64,000 nt of DNA from Rubrivirga sp. SAORIC476 (GCF_002283555.1 NZ_MVOI01000006.1:329234-393233); one strand, 5' to 3'; shown: positions 16,517 through 24,774, counted from the stretch's first letter. Numbers and translations: made by a program. Notes: a model not told the origin generated them from the sequence alone.

Positions 16517-17484
16517 TACGGCACCTGGCGGAGGCGGGTGGTGGAGAGGCCGACGGCGAGCAGGAGGCAGGCGAGCGCGGGCCAGAGGAAGAGCGGGTAG
16601 CGCTCCTCGACATCCAGCAGGACGGTCTCCTCGATCTCGGTCCGCTCCAACTCCGAGATCGAGTCGTAGATCTGACGGAGCGCCTGCGCGTCGGTGGCGC
16701 GGAAGTAGCGCCCGCCGGTCGTCTCGGCGACCTGCCGGAGCGCGCCCTCGTCCACCTCGGGCGCTGGTCCGAGGCCGCCGAAGGGGCCGTTCCGCGACGC
16801 GAGCCCGTCGCCCCCCACGCCGACCGCGTAGACCTTGACGCCGAGCGCCGCGGCGGCCTCGGCCGCCGTCTGGGGGTCCACCTGGCCGCGGTTGTTCTGG
16901 CCGTCGGTGAGCAGGATGACCACCTTGGAGGCGGCCTCGGAGTCGCGGAGCCGGGCCGTCGCCGTCGCGAGCGCGGTCCCGATGGCGGTCCCGTCCTCGA
17001 TCAGCCCCATCCGTACCTCCTGGAGCATCGTCAGCAGGAACGGGTAGTCGAGCGTCAGCGGCGCCTGGGTGTAGGCCTGGGCGGCGAACACGACCAGCCC
17101 GATCCGGTCCGACTCGCGCCCGCGCACGAACTCGGCGGCGACGGCCTTGGCGGCCTCGAACCGGTTCGGCACGAAGTCCTCGGCGGTCATCGAGGTGGAC
17201 ACGTCGAGCGCGAGCACGATGTCGATGCCCTCGGTGGACCGCTCGATGGAGGCGTCGCGCTCCTGGGGCCGCGCCAGCCCGAGCAGCCCGAGCGCGAGGG
17301 CGGCCAGCAGGAGGCCGTCCGGGAGCTTGCGGAGCCGCGCCCAGCCGGTCGTCCCGAGCGCCGCCGCGTCGCCGCCGAGCGAGTACCGCACGCCCGGCGC
17401 CTCCCGCCGCGGACGCCACAGCGCCCACGCCAGCGCGGGCACGGCGAGCAGGCCGAGGAGCCAGAGGGGGGAGGCGAACTGCAC
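16516..17484 (-). CDS. batA: BatA family von Willebrand factor A protein
   Basis: A 322-residue membrane protein with an N-terminal helix (residues 5-22), a second helix near 58-72, a VWA domain with an intact metal-ion-dependent adhesion site (DVSTS at 94-98; later TDGQNN), and a C-terminal membrane helix (about 300-315). This is the standard BatA layout, with the VWA domain facing the periplasm. Its stop touches the heptamer arrays before batBC. Upstream lies a frameshifted four-helix-bundle gene rather than the usual moxR/DUF58 gene, which suggests an insertion into the operon. Confidence 0.92.
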   Translation of the reverse strand: MQFASPLWLLGLLAVPALAWALWRPRREAPGVRYSLGGDAAALGTTGWARLRKLPDGLLLAALALGLLGLARPQERDASIERSTEGIDIVLALDVSTSMTAEDFVPNRFEAAKAVAAEFVRGRESDRIGLVVFAAQAYTQAPLTLDYPFLLTMLQEVRMGLIEDGTAIGTALATATARLRDSEAASKVVILLTDGQNNRGQVDPQTAAEAAAALGVKVYAVGVGGDGLASRNGPFGGLGPAPEVDEGALRQVAETTGGRYFRATDAQALRQIYDSISELERTEIEETVLLDVEERYPLFLWPALACLLLAVGLSTTRLRQVP

Positions 17485-17493
17485 GGTGTGCGA

Positions 17494-17927
17494 GGAGTCA
17501 GGAAAGAGGAGTCAGGAATCAGTGGGCCTGGAGCGACTTCATCAGGCCTGAGAGCATTTTGCTGATCTGAACGGTTGTGTCCAGGAGCGCTCGAACGGTC
17601 TCCGCATCGACATAGTCGCGTCGTTCCGCGATGCGAAGCTGGGTCTCGACCTCATAGAGCGAGCCGCGCGAGTAACGGAGGAGCTGGAGGTATTCGCCGC
17701 TGCGCCCTCGCCGATGTTGGAGGGAGTGGAGACCGAGGTACGCCGGATCTGGGAGGTCAGGCCGAACGCCTCGTGCTTGGGAAAGGTGTCGGATGCCGAG
17801 TAGATCGCATCGGTGGAGTCCATGGCAGCCTGCCAGACGGTGGGGTCCGTACAGCGCTTGACCGGCCGAGCGTGCTCGTTAGCCACGTTCGTCTTCCCTT
17901 GACTCCTGACTCCTGATTCCTGATTCC
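17494..17927. repeat. Candidate mobile cassette: four-helix-bundle gene bounded by inverted 28-bp heptamer arrays
   Basis: At the left end (17494-17521) are four 7-base units including GGAGTCA and GGAATCA. At the right end (17900-17927) are four units, TGACTCC twice then TGATTCC twice. The arrays are inverted relative to each other and enclose the four-helix-bundle gene. The right array is inside the sirtuin coding sequence and supplies its last residues; the left array holds the stop of the four-helix gene. No transposase is present, so mobility is an inference. Confidence 0.6.
17519..17886 (-). pseudogene. Frameshifted four-helix-bundle (S23/IVP-type) protein gene
   Basis: The first part reads as the family: SDTFPKHEAFGLTSQIRR, then VSTPSNIGEG. 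Immediately after this, near 17711, the frame breaks. In the next frame the expected continuation appears (SGEYLQLLRYSRGSLYEVE, then TQLRIAERRDYV, ending KSLQAH before TGA at 17519). One missing base in the GEGR-SGEY region explains this. The open frame left in the original phase is 114 residues with a nonsense tail. Such proteins occur in 23S rRNA intervening sequences and as scattered single genes of unknown role. A sequencing error cannot be excluded. Confidence 0.8.
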
Positions 17928-18682
17928 CCTCGAAGCGAAGCGACGAGGAGGGGCAGCACCTCCCCCGCCTTCCCCTGGACGACCTCGTTCAGAAGCGGTG
18001 CGATGTCGCTCGGGGTCGGGTTGATCTCGGCGACGTAGGCGCCCACCTGGCGCGCCAGTTGCGGCAGCCCGGCCGCCGGGTAGACGACCGCGCTCGTGCC
18101 GACCGACAGGTACACGTCGGCCATCGCCGCCGCCTGTTCGGCCTCGCCGAAGGCGTCCTCCGGGAGCATCTCGCCGAACCACACCACGTCGGGGCGGACG
18201 AGCCCGCCGCAGGCCTCGCACGTGAGTGGGCCGTGGCCATCGGCGGTGTCGCTCGCCTCGGTGCCGCAGTCGATGCAGTGGGAGCGGAGCAGCGAGCCAT
18301 GCAGTTCGACGAGGTGCTCGCTGCCCGCGCGGGCGTGGAGGCCGTCCACGTTCTGCGTCGCCAGGAGGAAGTCGCCGCCGCGGGCCGTCACCCAGCGCTC
18401 CAGCGCGGCGAGGGCGCGGTGCCCGGCGTTGGGCTGCACTTCCTCCACGACGGCGCGGCGGTGCGCGTACCAGCCCTGCACCAGTTCGGGGTTGGCGAGG
18501 AACGCCTCCACGTTGGCCAGCTCCTGCGGGCTGAACCGCTGCCACAGACCCTCCGGGTCCCGGAACGTCGGGACGCCGCTCTCGGCCGAGATCCCGGCGC
18601 CCGTCAGTACCGCCACGCGCCGCGCGTCGCGGAGGCGGCGGACGAGCGTGTCGGAGAACGGGGGGCCGACGAGCTGATGCAC
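17879..18682 (-). CDS. cobB: NAD-dependent protein deacylase (sirtuin)
   Basis: A 267-residue class III sirtuin that removes acyl groups from lysines using NAD. Motifs: GAGISAESG (28-36), TQNVDGLH (109-116), catalytic His 128, a zinc site from Cys 136, 139, 155 and 158, and GTSAVVYPAAG late. Tyr 72 and Arg 75 form the Y-x-x-R pair that marks SIRT5-like desuccinylase/demalonylase activity. The last 16 or so residues (GESGIRSQESREDERG) are translated from a heptamer repeat array, so the natural C-terminus seems to have been replaced. It starts six bases after the BatD-like gene and overlaps the four-helix gene by eight bases. Confidence 0.92.
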   Translation of the reverse strand: MHQLVGPPFSDTLVRRLRDARRVAVLTGAGISAESGVPTFRDPEGLWQRFSPQELANVEAFLANPELVQGWYAHRRAVVEEVQPNAGHRALAALERWVTARGGDFLLATQNVDGLHARAGSEHLVELHGSLLRSHCIDCGTEASDTADGHGPLTCEACGGLVRPDVVWFGEMLPEDAFGEAEQAAAMADVYLSVGTSAVVYPAAGLPQLARQVGAYVAEINPTPSDIAPLLNEVVQGKAGEVLPLLVASLRGESGIRSQESREDERG

Positions 18683-18688
18683 CGGGGT

Positions 18689-19660
18689 TTAGGGCTGTGA
18701 GGGAGTGGAGGGCGTCGTCTCGGTGCCGGGCTGGGCGGCCTCGGTGTCTCGACGCCGGACGCCGGACTCCACCTGCTCCACGGCCTGTCGTGTCGCATCG
18801 CGGAGGCGGCCGACGGCGTCGGGCGCGGGGCGGACGCGCGCGAACGCGACCAGGTCGGTCGGCCGCAGCGCCTTGCGGACGGCCTCGACGGCGACGGCCG
18901 GCACGCGCGCGTCGTTCGCCAGGTGGCGGACGATCTCGGTGCTCGTGGCCTCCTGCGCGGGCACGCCGAGGCGGGCGGCGAGGTAGATGCGCAGCGCGTC
19001 GCGGACCGCGACGACGTGCGTCTCGATGGCTCCGGGCGTGGCGTCGGCGGAGGGCGCGTCGAGCGCGAGCGCGTCCAGGCGGGCCACCGCGGCGGCATAC
19101 GGCGTGACGGTCTGCCCCGCCTCGGGCCGACGGCGGAGCGCGCGACCCACGCCCCAGACCGCGCCTCCCACGATGAGCAGCGCCAGCAGGCCCAGCCCGA
19201 TCCACAGCGGGACGGCGCTGGGGAACGCTTCCGCCGGGCCGATGGGCGCGGGCTCGTAGGGCGCCGCCTCGCCCGTCAGCACCGAGCGGACCGGGACGAG
19301 GGCGCTTCCCGTGGCGACGGTGTCGCCGGGCGCGAGCAGCACCTCCGCCGGACCTACGCGCGCGGAGTCGGCCGTGAACACGACCACGCGGTACACGGCG
19401 CTGTCCACCCGGACGCGACCGCGGGCGGTGGGAGGGAGGCGACGCACCGACAGCGCCTCGGCGTCGCCCAGCGCCAGCACGCCCGCCTCGGGCGCCCCGG
19501 CGGGGACCGGCGGGAACGTGACCTGCCGACCGGGTCCGTGCGTGACGGCGACCGCCACCTCGAACGGCATTCCCGCCGAGACCGAGTCCGCCAGCACCGT
19601 CAGTCGCGCCGACTGGGCAACAGAAGCATGAGGCACGAGGAACGGGGCAAGGGCGAACAC
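18689..19660 (-). CDS. Exported BatD/DUF4381-like protein
   Basis: About 323 residues: a signal peptide (LAPFLVPHASVAQS), a periplasmic beta domain, a membrane helix (LWIGLGLLALLIVGGAVWGV), and a cytoplasmic helical domain of the type found in DUF4381/BatD C-termini (ARLDALAL ... RIYLAARLGVPAQEATSTEI). It lies between the DUF58 gene and the sirtuin in the Bat-type operon. The start is uncertain: GTG at 19660 is proposed because it opens the signal peptide, and the leader and signal peptide coincide with a degenerate heptamer array. The frame remains open further upstream. Confidence 0.75.
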   Translation of the reverse strand: MFALAPFLVPHASVAQSARLTVLADSVSAGMPFEVAVAVTHGPGRQVTFPPVPAGAPEAGVLALGDAEALSVRRLPPTARGRVRVDSAVYRVVVFTADSARVGPAEVLLAPGDTVATGSALVPVRSVLTGEAAPYEPAPIGPAEAFPSAVPLWIGLGLLALLIVGGAVWGVGRALRRRPEAGQTVTPYAAAVARLDALALDAPSADATPGAIETHVVAVRDALRIYLAARLGVPAQEATSTEIVRHLANDARVPAVAVEAVRKALRPTDLVAFARVRPAPDAVGRLRDATRQAVEQVESGVRRRDTEAAQPGTETTPSTPSQP

Positions 19661-19770
19661 GAGGCGACAGACCCCGCGGGCTGCCCAGGCTCGGCGGTTC
19701 GACGCCGCACGCAGAGCCCCCGGTCTCCGCCGGAGCCGCGTCGCCAGTCCTCGTTCCCCGTTCCTCGTTC
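19625..19770. repeat. Inverted heptamer arrays in the DUF58 / BatD-like spacer
   Basis: The left array at 19625-19666 has degenerate units such as GGCACGA and GGAACGG. The right array at 19750-19770 has three units of the complementary type (CTCGTTC, CCCGTTC). The left array overlaps the predicted signal-peptide codons of the downstream gene. Confidence 0.6.
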
Positions 19771-19773
19771 CCG

Positions 19774-20658
19774 TCACCGCTTCGACCGGTGGCGGAAGAA
19801 GGACGAGAGCGGCTCGACGTAGTCCTCGTCGGTCCGCAGCGTGACGTGGTCCACGCGGGCGCGCTTGAGGGTGTGCTCGGCGCGGGCGGCGCGGTGCGCG
19901 GCGCGGTCGGCGAAGGCCTCGCGGACCGCCGCGCTCGACGTGTCGACCAGCGCCTCCTGGCCCGTCTCGGCGTCCACGACGCGCAGCAGGCCGACGGACG
20001 GCAGCGTCTCCTCGCGCGGGTCCACCAGGCGAACGGCCACCAGATCGTGCTTGCGCGACACCACGCGGAGCGACTTCGCGAGTGCCTCGTGGCTGGCCGT
20101 CGGGACCAGGAAGTCGCTCACCAGAATCACGATCGCGCGGCGGCGCTGGACGCGCAGCACGTGGTCGAGCGCGACGCCGAGGTCGGTGCCGGTCGCGACA
20201 GGCTCGTGGGCGTAGAGGTCGCGCAGCATCCGCAGCACGTGCCGCTTGCCCTTCTTGGGCTTGACGAACCGCTCGACGCGGTCGGTGAACAGCACGAGGC
20301 CGACCTTGTCGCTGTTGCGCAGTGCCGAGAAGCCGAGCACGGCACACACCTCGGCGGCGAGGTCGCGCTTGGCGCGCGCGCTGCCGAAGTCCTCCGAGCC
20401 GGACACGTCCACCACCAGCAGCAGCGTCTGCTCGCGCTCCTCCTCGAACAGCTTGACGTAGGCCTCGCCCGTCCGCGCGGACACGTTCCAGTCGATCGTC
20501 CGCACGTCGTCGCCGATCTGGTACGGGCGGACCTCGGCGAACTCGATGCCGCGGCCCTTGAACGCCGAGTGGTACTCGCCGCCGAACACGTCGTCCACCA
20601 GCCCGCGCGTGCGGACCTCGACGTGGCGGATCTTGCGGAACAGCTCGCGGGGGATCAC
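19774..20658 (-). CDS. DUF58 domain protein
   Basis: A 294-residue soluble protein with the DUF58 hallmark GIEFAEVRPYQIGDDVRTID near residues 37-56, followed by a von Willebrand-like fold with DVSGSED (84-90). These proteins usually accompany MoxR ATPases and Bat/VWA genes. No moxR gene is in this window; the genes upstream are on the other strand. GTG at 20658 is the likely start (VIPRELFRKIRHVEVRTRGL), directly preceded by a 28-bp heptamer array. It is the first gene of the operon that runs down to batE. Confidence 0.88.
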   Translation of the reverse strand: MIPRELFRKIRHVEVRTRGLVDDVFGGEYHSAFKGRGIEFAEVRPYQIGDDVRTIDWNVSARTGEAYVKLFEEEREQTLLLVVDVSGSEDFGSARAKRDLAAEVCAVLGFSALRNSDKVGLVLFTDRVERFVKPKKGKRHVLRMLRDLYAHEPVATGTDLGVALDHVLRVQRRRAIVILVSDFLVPTASHEALAKSLRVVSRKHDLVAVRLVDPREETLPSVGLLRVVDAETGQEALVDTSSAAVREAFADRAAHRAARAEHTLKRARVDHVTLRTDEDYVEPLSSFFRHRSKR

Positions 20659-20662
20659 GACG

Positions 20663-20690
20663 GGTGAAGGGGGAGAAGTGAAGGGCGAAG
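20663..20690. repeat. Heptamer array in the DUF58 leader
   Basis: Four 7-base units (GGTGAAG, GGGGAGA, AGTGAAG, GGCGAAG) fill exactly 28 bp, four bases upstream of the GTG start on the minus strand, where they read as a pyrimidine-rich leader. Confidence 0.65.
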
Positions 20691-20730
20691 GGACCTTCGG
20701 GGCCGCGCCGTCAACGGGACGGGACGCCGG

Positions 20731-20737
20731 TAGATTA
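20731..20737 (+). promoter_or_regulatory. Candidate -7 box for purQ
   Basis: TAGATTA lies about 90 bases before the purQ ATG, in the spacer divergent to the DUF58 gene. It is a weaker match to the TA-N-N-TT box than the others. Confidence 0.25.
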
Positions 20738-20806
20738 CCCCGGTGCGCGAAGAGGCGTGGGTGGAGACTGGCGCGAGACTTCCTGGATCCCCTACCCATC
20801 CCCCCC

Positions 20807-20827
20807 TTACTCCTCACTCATCACTCC
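20807..20827. repeat. Heptamer array in the purQ leader
   Basis: Three 7-base units (TTACTCC, TCACTCA, TCACTCC) end one base before the purQ ATG. They form a pyrimidine-rich leader without any Shine-Dalgarno match. Confidence 0.6.
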
Positions 20828-20828
20828 A

Positions 20829-21539
20829 ATGGCCCGCATCGCCGTCCTCGTTTTCCCCGGGTCCAACTGCGACCACGACGTGTACCACGCCACGAAGCAC
20901 GTGCTCGGGCAGGACGCCCGGTTCGTGTGGCACAAGGAGGGCTCCGTCGGCGACGCCGACCTGGTCGTCGTGCCGGGCGGGTTCTCGTACGGCGACTACC
21001 TCCGGGCGGGCGCCATCGCGCGGTTCTCGCCCGTGATGAAGGACGTGGTGCGGTTCGCCGAAGGCGGCGGGCTGGTGCTGGGTGTCTGCAACGGCTTCCA
21101 GGTGCTCTGCGAGGCCGGGCTGCTGCCGGGCGCGCTGCTCCGCAACGCGAGCCTGCGGTTCGCCTGCCGCGACGCCCGCCTGCGGGTCGAGTCGACGGCG
21201 ACGCCGTTCACCTCGGCGCTGGCGGAGGGCGAGGTGCTCACGGTCCCGGTGGCGCACGGCGAGGGCAACTACACGGCCTCCGAGGAGACGCTCGACATGC
21301 TGGAGGCCGAGGACCGGGTCGTGTTCCGCTACGTCGACGCGAGCGGCCAGCCGGGCGACAGCCCCAACGGCTCGGCGCGCGACATCGCGGGCATCCGCAA
21401 CGCGGCGGGCAACGTGATGGGGATGATGCCGCATCCCGAGCGCTGCGTCGAGTCGGTGCTCGGCACCGCCGACGGCGCGCGGATCTTCCGCTCGGCGCTC
21501 GCCCACCTCGGCGCCGAGGTGGACGGGGTGGCCGCGTAG
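20829..21539 (+). CDS. purQ: Phosphoribosylformylglycinamidine synthase, glutaminase subunit
   Basis: A 236-residue class I glutamine amidotransferase supplying ammonia for FGAM synthesis in purine biosynthesis. It has the PurQ opening [27 protein letters not shown], the nucleophile in [12 protein letters not shown] (Cys 87), and the late MMPHPERC holding the catalytic His. It is the small-PurQ type that needs separate PurL and PurS; neither is here. ATG at 20829 opens the conserved N-terminus; earlier in-frame starts are unlikely. Confidence 0.96.
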   Translation: MARIAVLVFPGSNCDHDVYHATKHVLGQDARFVWHKEGSVGDADLVVVPGGFSYGDYLRAGAIARFSPVMKDVVRFAEGGGLVLGVCNGFQVLCEAGLLPGALLRNASLRFACRDARLRVESTATPFTSALAEGEVLTVPVAHGEGNYTASEETLDMLEAEDRVVFRYVDASGQPGDSPNGSARDIAGIRNAAGNVMGMMPHPERCVESVLGTADGARIFRSALAHLGAEVDGVAA

Positions 21540-21586
21540 CCCTTCTTCCTTCCCGCCCGGCGTCGCCCGGCTCGCCCGACGCCGTC

Positions 21587-22051
21587 ATGGTCGAATCCTC
21601 CACCCGCGTCGAGCGGACCCTCCGCCTGGACGCGCCGCTGGCTGAGGCCTGGGAGATGCTGCTCGACGTGCCCCGCTGGGGCATGCTCTTCCCGCACGTC
21701 GACACCATCGAGCCGATGGGGGAGGGGCAGTACCTCTGGCGGATGGAGCCGCTCGGCCCGCCCGGCCGCAAGGTCCGCGTGGTGTACGCCTGCCGGTACG
21801 ATTCCGACGAGGCCACGCGGACGCTCACCTGGACGCCGGTAGAGGGTGTCGGCAATGCGGCGTTCGCGGGCGCCTGCGCCATCGAGCCCGACGGCGCCGC
21901 GGCGACGGTCGGACACCTGCAACTGGACGCGACGCTCCAGATCCCGGTGCCGGGGTTCCTGTCGGCCATCGTGCACCCGGCCGTCGACCTGGAGATGACG
22001 CGGCTGACGGCGATCTTCGCCGAGCGCCTGACGGACCTGATGGGCGCGTAG
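21587..22051 (+). CDS. SRPBCC (START-like) family protein
   Basis: A 154-residue protein of the polyketide cyclase/START-like fold. It opens with VERTLRLDAPLAEAWEMLLDV, the usual first strand and helix, has alternating strands in the middle, and ends in a long amphipathic helix. The SRPBCC fold makes a hydrophobic pocket, but nothing here tells the ligand. It starts 47 bases after purQ, so cotranscription is possible. The spacer from 22052 to 22238 has only an unconvincing 18-codon frame. Confidence 0.75.
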   Translation: MVESSTRVERTLRLDAPLAEAWEMLLDVPRWGMLFPHVDTIEPMGEGQYLWRMEPLGPPGRKVRVVYACRYDSDEATRTLTWTPVEGVGNAAFAGACAIEPDGAAATVGHLQLDATLQIPVPGFLSAIVHPAVDLEMTRLTAIFAERLTDLMGA

Positions 22052-22238
22052 GAAAAACTCCTATCTCGGTGTCCGCCGGTCACGGTCGCGGGCGCCCAAC
22101 GCGTTGCCGGGCAGAGAGATAAGCAAAATGGCAGGGGCGGTGAAGGCGGCAGGGAGCGAACGAAAGGAGGATCTGGAGGGTTAGGATTGGCCTCGCCAGC
22201 ACTGGGCTGGCTTCGGATCCCACCACCTTCCGTTCCCC

Positions 22239-23486
22239 ATGACACGCTTTCCCTCCTCCTTCGTGCGAGCGACGCTCGCCGCCGCCGTCCTCGTCGTCTC
22301 TGGTTGCGACGGGTCGGACTCGTCCGCCGACGCAGATGCCACCTACCAGGGCCGCGTGACCAACGACGCCGCCACCGCGCGCCTCGCCTCCGCCGACGTG
22401 GAGGGCGCGACCGTGACCGCCGCCTCGATCTCCGCCTCGGGCCAGTCGCGGATGCTGTCGGGCTCCGCCACGACCTCCGCCAGCGGTCAGTTCTCGCTCC
22501 AGTCCGAGGGCACCACCGAGGCTGCCGTCCTGATGGCCGAGGGCACGGGCGACTTCGCCTCGTCCGTGCTGGTCGAAGCCGGAGGCGCCGCCCGCGGCAC
22601 CGTCCAGACGGCCCCGATGACGGCCGAGACCGACACCGAGGCCGACGTGTTCATCGCGGCACGCCAGCGTGGCAGCCGCGCCCGCGTCGCCGACGCGGTC
22701 CTGTTCGTGACCGCTGACGTGACCACCGACGTCCGCGCGGGCCAGACGACGACCGCCCAGGTCGCCGCAGCCCTCGACGCGGCCATCGCTGCCGAGCGCC
22801 GCGCCGCCCGCGACGAGGGCGCCTCCGACGACGAGGTCGAGGAGGCGGCCGACGAGCGCGACGACGCGCATGCCGCTTTCCGCACGTCCCTCTCGGCTTC
22901 CGTCTCGGCGGAGGTCGCCACGCAGACGTTCGAGGACGCCTATGTGAACGCGTACTCCCGCGCGGGGCTCACCGCCCGGACCTCGGCACGGGCGGCTCGC
23001 GCCCGCGTGCTCGCCTCCGAGCGGTTCGCCGGCTCCCTGTCCAACCGCGCCTCCGCGTCGATCCGCGCCCAGGCACGGCTGTTCGCTGCCGTCGCCACGG
23101 CGCTGGCGGTCGAGGCTGAGTTCGAAGCCCGCGGAGCCGCCTCGGCCCGTCTGGCGACGCTCCGCGCCGCCCGCACCACGCTGGTGGCGTCGCTCCGCGC
23201 GGCCACGACCAACGTGCAGCGGAACGCGGCCGAGGCTCAGTACGCGAGCACGGTCGAGGCCGAGCTGAGCGCCGAGTCGGGCGTCAGCATGGGCCAGCTG
23301 AACTCCGCGATGTCGGCCACGACGGCAGCCAGCGCGGCGCTCACGGCGTCCGTCAACACGGCCGCTTCGGGTGAGGCGGTGGCCACGGCCGTCGCGACCT
23401 ACTACACGGCCGCCCGGTCGTCGGTCGCGGCTGTCGTCTCGGCCGACCTCGCCGTCGACGTGCTGGTGCTGCTGACCGCCTTCTAG
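22239..23486 (+). CDS. Ala-rich helical lipoprotein of unknown function
   Basis: I do not recognise this family. It is a 415-residue predicted lipoprotein with a signal peptide ending VSGC (Cys 23). About 130 residues of Thr/Ser/Ala-rich beta-type sequence follow, with a YQGRVTND start that suggests a small carboxypeptidase-regulatory-like domain. From about residue 165 the protein is almost entirely Ala-rich helix with charged heptad-like stretches (EEAADERDDAHAAF), likely a long coiled coil or helical bundle. The composition is far more Ala/Ser/Thr-rich than its neighbours. A strong terminator follows, so it is probably a single-gene unit. Confidence 0.78.
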   Translation: MTRFPSSFVRATLAAAVLVVSGCDGSDSSADADATYQGRVTNDAATARLASADVEGATVTAASISASGQSRMLSGSATTSASGQFSLQSEGTTEAAVLMAEGTGDFASSVLVEAGGAARGTVQTAPMTAETDTEADVFIAARQRGSRARVADAVLFVTADVTTDVRAGQTTTAQVAAALDAAIAAERRAARDEGASDDEVEEAADERDDAHAAFRTSLSASVSAEVATQTFEDAYVNAYSRAGLTARTSARAARARVLASERFAGSLSNRASASIRAQARLFAAVATALAVEAEFEARGAASARLATLRAARTTLVASLRAATTNVQRNAAEAQYASTVEAELSAESGVSMGQLNSAMSATTAASAALTASVNTAASGEAVATAVATYYTAARSSVAAVVSADLAVDVLVLLTAF

Positions 23487-23553
23487 GGACCCATGTGGCC
23501 GCATCGGCCACCGAGTTCGGGCGCCCGCCTTGCCAGGGAAGCGGTGCCCGACC

Positions 23554-23594
23554 CCGCCGCTCTGAGACTCGATCTCGGGGCGGCGGATTTTTTT
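23554..23594 (+). terminator. Rho-independent terminator after the Ala-rich lipoprotein
   Basis: The outer stem is CCGCCG (23554-23559) with CGGCGG (23581-23586); a small inner hairpin GAGA/TCTC sits in the loop. A run of seven T follows (23588-23594). This is one of two clear intrinsic terminators with T tracts in the window. Confidence 0.75.
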
Positions 23595-23649
23595 GTGCCC
23601 GCCTTGGAGAGGGAGCGCGAGCTTTCCGTCTCCCCCCTTTCCCCTGTTC

Positions 23650-24633
23650 ATGTCGCTCCGCATCGTCCAGTTTGGTCTCGGCCCCATCGGCCAGGCCAGC
23701 GCCCGTCTCGCCCTCGATCACGGCCACGTCCTCGTTGGCGCCCTCGACCTCGACCCCGAGCGCGTCGGGCGCGACCTCGGCGAGGTCCTGGGCCGAGACC
23801 CACTCGGCGTCCCCGTCTCCGATGACATGGCTGCCCTGGCCGACTGGGCGCCCGACGTGGTCCTCCACACGACGGCCTCGTTCCTCGACCGCATCGAGGG
23901 GCAGCTGATGGCCTGCATCGGTGTCGGCGCGCATGTGGTGTCGTCCTCGGAGGAGCTGTTCTGGCCGTTCGACCGCGACCCCGGCTTTTCGGATCGCATC
24001 GACGCTGCGGCCCGTGAGGCGGGCGTGGTGGTCGTGGGCACGGGCGTCAACCCGGGCTTCGTGATGGACCTGTTCCCGGTGGTGCTGGCGGGCGTCGTGG
24101 CGCGCGTGGATCGCGTGGACGTGTCGCGCTCCGTCGACGCCGGGCGGCGGCGCGGGCCGCTGCAGAAGAAGGTCGGCGCCGGGCTCACCGAGGCGGCCTT
24201 CCGCGAGCGCGAGGCCGCGGGCGGCTTCGGCCACATCGGCATGGTCGAGTCGGCGAAGGCGCTCGCCGTCGGCATGGGCTGGCATGATGCCGAGGTGACC
24301 GAGACGTTCGGCCCGCACCTCGCCACGGCCGACCACCAGACGCCCCACGCGACCGTCGCCGCGGGCGACGTGGCGGGCATCCACCAGACGGCCACGGTCG
24401 TGGTGGACGGCGAGACCCGGGCCACGCTCACCCTCACGATGGCCGTCGGTGCGCCCGACGAGGACCGCGTCGTGATCGCGGGCGACCCGCCGATGACGGT
24501 CGTGGTCGAGGGCGGCACGTTCGGCGACACCGCGACGGTCGCGGCGGTCGTCAACACGGCGCGGCGCGTCGGTGAGTCCCGGCCCGGCCTCCGCACCATG
24601 CTGGAGATTCCCGCTGCGGCCACCGGGCGTTAG
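23650..24633 (+). CDS. 2,4-diaminopentanoate dehydrogenase-like NAD(P)-binding protein
   Basis: A 327-residue protein with an N-terminal Rossmann domain (FGLGPIGQASARLA, residues 8-21) of the dihydrodipicolinate reductase type and a C-terminal domain like that of 2,4-diaminopentanoate dehydrogenase (GTGVNPGFVMDLFPVVL; then VDRVDVSRSVDAGRRR). No ornithine-fermentation genes are nearby, so the true substrate is open. The start at 23650 places the Rossmann motif at the usual distance; an in-frame upstream ATG would add a nonsense Pro-rich leader. The leader is pyrimidine-rich. Confidence 0.78.
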   Translation: MSLRIVQFGLGPIGQASARLALDHGHVLVGALDLDPERVGRDLGEVLGRDPLGVPVSDDMAALADWAPDVVLHTTASFLDRIEGQLMACIGVGAHVVSSSEELFWPFDRDPGFSDRIDAAAREAGVVVVGTGVNPGFVMDLFPVVLAGVVARVDRVDVSRSVDAGRRRGPLQKKVGAGLTEAAFREREAAGGFGHIGMVESAKALAVGMGWHDAEVTETFGPHLATADHQTPHATVAAGDVAGIHQTATVVVDGETRATLTLTMAVGAPDEDRVVIAGDPPMTVVVEGGTFGDTATVAAVVNTARRVGESRPGLRTMLEIPAAATGR

Positions 24634-24636
24634 AAA

Positions 24637-24665
24637 CGGCCCTGTGGGCCGATATGGCAGGGCCG
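24637..24665 (+). terminator. Hairpin after the dehydrogenase-like gene
   Basis: Arms CGGCCCTG (24637-24644) and CAGGGCCG (24658-24665) pair perfectly three bases after the stop. There is no T tract. Confidence 0.5.
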
Positions 24666-24774
24666 GAGCGGTCGTGTAGAGGTGCTTTGGGCGCCCCTGC
24701 ACAGATTCTGGGAGCCGATGAGGGGCCGGGGCGGACTTCGCCGCCTCGGCTCACGGACCCTCTCCCTCCCTGCC

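Noticed and set aside
20546..22051. A 501-residue frame running through purQ into the SRPBCC gene
   Set aside because: The part across purQ is out of phase; only the final 154 residues form a real domain.
22128..22184. An 18-codon frame (ATG to TAG) upstream of the Ala-rich lipoprotein
   Set aside because: There is no leader-peptide feature, attenuator or conservation argument, and frames this short are common by chance.
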